Origin: Mycobacterium sp. 852013-50091_SCH5140682 | Lineage (GTDB): Bacteria; Actinomycetota; Actinomycetes; Mycobacteriales; Mycobacteriaceae | NCBI RefSeq assembly: GCF_001665685.1 | Contig: NZ_LZTB01000073.1 | Span: forward strand, 1 to 34,936 | Reading direction: 5' to 3' | DNA: 34,936 nt | Shown here: in pieces, positions 31,628 to 34,936 of the stretch | Layout: every line of letters begins with the position of its first letter | How positions within the stretch are numbered: position 1 is the stretch's first letter | Notes under the pieces: generated by a model | What the model was told of the DNA's origin: nothing | Database searches by the model: none | Seen by the model: the letters and a program-made list of their open reading frames with translations, nothing else | Position numbers and translations under genes: made by a program

Positions 31628-32874
31628 CACGCGCCGGCCCGGAAGGGGACCGACAGCGGCCGGCGCACATAGCTGCCGCCGGCCCACACCACGGCGTCGA
31701 GGTCCACCTCGAAATCTGGGCACCGCGAGAGCAATTCGGTCAATGCGACGCGCGACTGCATCCGGGCGGCGGCCGCGCCCAGGCAGAAATGTGCGCCGTG
31801 GCTGAACGTCAAGATATTGCGGGGTTTACGCCGGACGTCGAGTTCTGCTGCGTCATCACCGAATTCGCGCTCGTCGCGGTTTCCCGACCCGTATAGCAGC
31901 AGGGTTCTGCGGCCCGCGGGGATGGTCGTGTCACCGATGGTGACGTCGCGGGTGGTGGTGCGGGCCAGGCCTTGCACCGGTGAGGTCAGCCGGAGGAACT
32001 CGTCGACCGCCTCGGGGATCAGCTCCGGATCGTGCGCCAGCAGTCGCCGCTGATCGGGCCGCTGCTGCAGCAATTGCACTGCGCCACCGAGCATTCCGGT
32101 GGTCGTGTCGTTGCCGCCGGTAACCATGGTGAACGTGAACGCCAGGATCGACAGCACCCCCGAGGCATCCCCGTCGGCACCCACCCCGGCGGCGACCAGA
32201 TGCGAGATGGTGTCGTCGGCGGGCTCGGCTCGGCGGCGTTCGATCAGCTCGGCGAAGTAGCCGGCCATCGCCGTGACGGCATCGGTGGCGCTGCCCAACG
32301 CGCCGGCGATGCCGTCGGGGGAGGTGTTGGCGGCGACGATCGCTTCGGTCCAGCCGTCGAATTGGGCTCGGTCCTCCTCGGGCACCCCGAGGTAGTGCGC
32401 GACGACCATCGACGGCAGCGGTTTGAACAATGCCGTCACGATGTCGCCGCCGCCGTTGGCGCGCAGCTCTTCCAATCGCGATACCACGAACTCCCGGACC
32501 TTCGGTTCGACGGCTTCGACCTGGCGCGGGGTGAAGCCACGGGAGACCAGCTTGCGGAACTCGGTGTGCGCGGGAGGGTCTTGCATGACGAACGGTGGGT
32601 TGTCGGCCAGCCCGATCATCTCCATGTCGCCGTAGGTGACGGTCAGGCCCTGCGCCGACGAGAACGTCTCGTGATCGCGTGCGGCCGCCCAGATGTCGGC
32701 ATGCCGGGACAGCACGTAGTAGTCCTGATCGGGGCGATCGGCCGGCACCACGTGGTGGACTGGATCGTGTTCGCGCAAAGCGGCGTACATCGCCCATGGG
32801 CTCGCCCAGGTGTCGGCATTGGCGAGTTCGAAGCGCGCCGGACAGTTGGAGAGTTGAGACAGAGAAGCTGTCAT
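31627..32874 (-). CDS. cyp130: Cytochrome P450 CYP130
   Basis: This 415-residue soluble P450 uses haem to hydroxylate or demethylate a hydrophobic substrate not yet settled. The haem-binding loop is FSHGAHFCLGAA with Cys364. The oxygen-activating I-helix motif is GGNDTTT at 253-259, and the K-helix ExxR is Glu292/Arg295. Position next to a TetR regulator and an FAD oxidase matches CYP130 (Rv1256c, 405 residues). No ferredoxin gene is adjacent, so its redox partners are encoded elsewhere. ATG 32874; the candidate operator overlaps this start codon. Confidence 0.92.
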   Translation of the reverse strand: MTASLSQLSNCPARFELANADTWASPWAMYAALREHDPVHHVVPADRPDQDYYVLSRHADIWAAARDHETFSSAQGLTVTYGDMEMIGLADNPPFVMQDPPAHTEFRKLVSRGFTPRQVEAVEPKVREFVVSRLEELRANGGGDIVTALFKPLPSMVVAHYLGVPEEDRAQFDGWTEAIVAANTSPDGIAGALGSATDAVTAMAGYFAELIERRRAEPADDTISHLVAAGVGADGDASGVLSILAFTFTMVTGGNDTTTGMLGGAVQLLQQRPDQRRLLAHDPELIPEAVDEFLRLTSPVQGLARTTTRDVTIGDTTIPAGRRTLLLYGSGNRDEREFGDDAAELDVRRKPRNILTFSHGAHFCLGAAAARMQSRVALTELLSRCPDFEVDLDAVVWAGGSYVRRPLSVPFRAGA

Positions 32875-32891
32875 GTCTTATTCGTACGACA
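32874..32891. promoter_or_regulatory. Imperfect palindrome at the cyp130 start, possible TetR operator
   Basis: TGTCTTATTCGTACGACA has outer arms TGTC/GACA, with six of nine symmetric positions paired, and contains the 8-bp palindrome TCGTACGA (32882-32889). It begins at the cyp130 start codon and would cover its -10 region. The TetR gene is in the same operon, which makes autoregulation plausible. Confidence 0.4.
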
Positions 32892-32942
32892 GTTCGTTGT
32901 TATGTGTCAATGCCAGATCGCCGGACGTTTGCGGGTGCCGAC

Positions 32943-32948
32943 TAGGCT
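32943..32948 (+). promoter_or_regulatory. -10 element for leaderless rhomboid transcript
   Basis: TAGGCT fits TAnnnT and ends seven bases before the GTG at 32956. There is no ribosome site, which supports a leaderless start and excludes the long upstream extension of the frame. Confidence 0.5.
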
Positions 32949-32955
32949 CGGCGCC

Positions 32956-33828
32956 GTGAGCATCCCCAACACGCCGCAGTCACCTGCCGCGACGCCGACG
33001 TGTTACCGGCATCCCGACCGCCAGACCTATGTGCGCTGCACGCGTTGCCAGCGCTATATCTGCCCGGAGTGCATGCGCTCGGCCGCTGTCGGTCATCAGT
33101 GCGTGGAATGCGTCAGCGAGGGCGCCAAGTCCGTGCGGGCACCACGCGCCCAATTCGGCGGGAAGCTGAGCAACGGCACACCCGTGCTCACGTACGGACT
33201 CATCGCCGTCAACGTACTGATGTTCGTGGCGCAGATGACGTCGAAGAATCTGGAGAGCGAACTGACGCTGTGGTCGCCCGGCGTCGCCATCCACGACCAG
33301 TACTACCGGCTGATCACGTCGATGTTCCTGCACTACGGGATAACGCATCTGCTGTTCAACATGTGGGCGCTCTACGTGGTCGGGCCGCCGCTGGAGGCGT
33401 GGCTGGGAAGACTGCGTTTCGGCGTGCTCTATGCGCTGAGCGGCTTGGGCGGTTCAGTGCTCGTATATCTGCTGTCCCCACTGCAATCTGCCACGGCGGG
33501 AGCCTCGGGCGCGATCTTCGGCTTGTTCGGCGCGATCTTCGTGGTCGCCCGGCGGCTGCGTCTCGACGTCCGCTGGGTCGCTGCGGTCATCGGCATCAAC
33601 CTGGTGTTCACGTTCGTCGGCCCGACGCTGGGGACCGGAGCGATCAGCTGGCAGGGCCACGTCGGTGGGCTGGTCACGGGAGCGGCGGTGGCAGCGGCCT
33701 TCGTCTATGCCCCGCGCGCACATCGCAATGCGATCCAGGCCGGCGTGTCGGTCGGTGCATTGGTGATATTCGTGGCGCTGATCGCATTCCGCACCAACCA
33801 GCTGTTGACGTCGTTCGGGATGGCCTGA
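32956..33828 (+). CDS. Rhomboid intramembrane serine protease with zinc-finger-like N-terminus
   Basis: Rhomboids cut membrane-spanning segments of other proteins. From GTG 32956 the protein has 290 residues. Residues 16-52 carry Cys16, His19, Cys28, Cys31, Cys36, Cys39, His47, Cys49 and Cys52, a B-box-like zinc-binding pattern. The membrane domain begins near residue 77 and holds HLLFN (His131, Asn135), GASGAIFG with catalytic Ser184, and catalytic His235 in GHVGG. It resembles the mycobacterial rhomboid Rv0110, which lies elsewhere in H37Rv. The frame is open for another 300 codons upstream, but those are antisense to cyp130. Confidence 0.9.
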   Translation: MSIPNTPQSPAATPTCYRHPDRQTYVRCTRCQRYICPECMRSAAVGHQCVECVSEGAKSVRAPRAQFGGKLSNGTPVLTYGLIAVNVLMFVAQMTSKNLESELTLWSPGVAIHDQYYRLITSMFLHYGITHLLFNMWALYVVGPPLEAWLGRLRFGVLYALSGLGGSVLVYLLSPLQSATAGASGAIFGLFGAIFVVARRLRLDVRWVAAVIGINLVFTFVGPTLGTGAISWQGHVGGLVTGAAVAAAFVYAPRAHRNAIQAGVSVGALVIFVALIAFRTNQLLTSFGMA

Positions 33829-33831
33829 GAT

Positions 33832-34896
33832 CTAGATGGCCGCACCCGGATTGAGGATGTTGTCCGGGTCCAGTGCCTGCTTGATGCGGTGGTTGAGGGC
33901 CATCGCGTCGGGGCCGATCTGACCGGCCAGCCACGGCCGCTTGAGTCGGCCGACGCCGTGTTCGCCGGTGATGGTGCCACCCAAACCGACTGCCAGGTCC
34001 ATGATTTCGCCGAAGGCCAGCTCGGCGCGCCGCGTCATGTCGGGGTCGGCCGGGTCGAACACGATCAGTGGATGCGTGTTGCCGTCACCGGCGTGTGCGA
34101 TCACCGAGATCAGCAGATCGCGCTGCTCGGCGATCTTGGCGACGCCGCCCACCAGTTCGGCCAGCGCGGGCAGTGGCACCCCGACATCCTCCAACAGCAG
34201 TGAGCCCTTGGCTTCCACGGCCGGGATCGCGAAGCGTCGGGCGGCGACGAAGGCCTCGCCTTCATCGGGATCCGACGTCGAAAACACCTCGGTGGCACCG
34301 CATTCGGTGAACACCTCGGCCATGAACGCGACATCGTCAGCTCCCGCGGCGCCGCGGTCGTCGGAGGCGGCCACCATCATGGCTGCGGCGGTGCGGTCCA
34401 GGCCCATCTTCAGCTTGTCCTCGACGGCGTTGATGGCCGCGGAATCCATGAATTCCAGCATCGACGGCCGGATCTTGCCGGTGATCTTCACGACCGCACC
34501 TGCGGCGGCTTCCACCGAATCGAAGGTTGCGACCACCGTGCACGGCGAGTGTTGCGGCGGCAGCAGGCGCAGCGTCACCTCCGTCACCACGCCGAGCGTG
34601 CCCTCACTGCCGACGAACAACTTCGTCAAACTCAGGCCCGCAACGTCTTTCAGGCGCGGGCCACCGAGGCGCACCGCGGTGCCGTCGGCCAGCACGACCT
34701 GCAGGCCCAGCACGTAGTCGGTGGTGACGCCGTACTTGACGCAGCACAGGCCGCCTGCGTTGGTGGCGACATTGCCGCCGATGCTGCAGATCTCGAACGA
34801 CGACGGGTCAGGCGGATACCACAGGCCATGGGCGGCAACGGCTTTCTTCACCTCGGCGTTGAGCAGCCCCGGTTGCACGACCGCGGTGCGGGTGAC
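33832..34896 (-). CDS. FAD-linked oxidase (GlcD/D-lactate dehydrogenase-like), 5' end missing
   Basis: The enzyme oxidises a 2-hydroxy acid using FAD. Only the last 354 codons are genomic. The N-terminal part (about 100 residues by comparison with Rv1257c, 455) is off the contig. Visible pieces are the rest of the FAD-binding PCMH domain (SIGGNVATNAGGLCCVKYGVTTDYVLGL, with the cofactor glycine loop) and the C-terminal oxidase domain with HAGDGNTHPLIVFDP and GEHGVGRLKRPWL. The apparent start codon and next 12 codons (MRSSSASDVYKRQ) are translated adapter and must be discarded. The stop faces that of the rhomboid gene three bases away. Substrate is unknown; D-lactate, glycolate or D-2-hydroxyglutarate are options. 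Confidence 0.92.
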   Translation of the reverse strand, partial: VTRTAVVQPGLLNAEVKKAVAAHGLWYPPDPSSFEICSIGGNVATNAGGLCCVKYGVTTDYVLGLQVVLADGTAVRLGGPRLKDVAGLSLTKLFVGSEGTLGVVTEVTLRLLPPQHSPCTVVATFDSVEAAAGAVVKITGKIRPSMLEFMDSAAINAVEDKLKMGLDRTAAAMMVAASDDRGAAGADDVAFMAEVFTECGATEVFSTSDPDEGEAFVAARRFAIPAVEAKGSLLLEDVGVPLPALAELVGGVAKIAEQRDLLISVIAHAGDGNTHPLIVFDPADPDMTRRAELAFGEIMDLAVGLGGTITGEHGVGRLKRPWLAGQIGPDAMALNHRIKQALDPDNILNPGAAI

Positions 34897-34936
34897 CTGT
34901 CTCTTATACACATCTGACGCTGACGACGATCGCATA
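34897..34936 (-). other. Nextera Read-1 transposon adapter (sequencing artefact)
   Basis: Bases 34897-34929 are the reverse complement of the Nextera mosaic end plus Read-1 adapter with one mismatch, followed by tcgcat(a), the complement of the tag at the window start. It fuses in frame to the FAD oxidase gene and creates a false N-terminus. Confidence 0.97.

Noticed and set aside
32032..32955. 300-codon N-terminal extension of the rhomboid frame
   Set aside because: It is antisense to cyp130, whose P450 motifs are intact; the leaderless GTG at 32956 explains the gene.
1..34936. Terminal inverted repeats of about 40 bases at both ends, like a transposon or linear replicon
   Set aside because: They are the same sequencing adapter and tag in opposite orientation, so the symmetry is technical.

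Overview
This looks like a chromosomal contig from a fast-growing mycobacterium (Mycolicibacterium/Mycobacterium). The evidence is high G+C, frequent GTG starts, leaderless-type promoters, and typical mycobacterial genes: the LpqY-SugABC trehalose importer, the giant alpha-ketoglutarate enzyme Kgd, Lsr2, CYP130, LprE and an IdeR-type iron box. From memory, the gene order follows M. tuberculosis H37Rv Rv1234-Rv1257c, with several insertions and replacements. Both ends carry Nextera transposon-adapter sequence (1-39 and 34897-34936). The window is therefore a whole assembled contig with untrimmed library sequence, and its last gene is truncated with an artificial N-terminus.

Layout. 224-736: small membrane stress-type protein. 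909-5999: lpqY-sugA-sugB-sugC plus a SUFU-domain gene, all overlapping or nearly so; this is the trehalose recycling importer. 6003-7109 (-): CorA. 7243-9290: malic enzyme (in the slot where H37Rv has mdh) and lipoprotein LpqZ. 9295-11012 (-): two tandem paralogous SDR dehydrogenases. 11381-12474: a divergent XRE regulator / methionine aminopeptidase pair sharing two near-identical palindromes. 12471-17563 (-): an MHS-type transporter and kgd. 17736-21946: a membrane protein (-) divergent from a Bcr/CflA-type exporter across a perfect 20-bp palindrome, then a DHA2-type exporter. 21956-27369 (-): an Lsr2 paralogue overlapping a RecB-like nuclease/helicase, a DUF559-type putative nuclease, and LprE. 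27453-31047: DeaD RNA helicase, acyltransferase 3, and a siderophore-interacting protein under an IdeR-like box. 31049-32874 (-): TetR regulator and CYP130. 32956-33828: rhomboid protease with a zinc-finger-like N-terminus. 33832-34896 (-): FAD-linked oxidase, 5' end missing.

Most genes are core metabolism and transport. The parts most worth a second look are the XRE/Map pair with its twin operators, the Lsr2-nuclease/helicase-DUF559 block, the SUFU gene and acidic SugC tail in the trehalose operon, the iron box spanning a stop and a start codon, and the 20-bp palindrome between Rv1249c-like and Bcr-like genes. No CRISPR array, insertion sequence, complete tRNA or rRNA was seen. Homology and synteny statements come from recognition and memory, not from a search.
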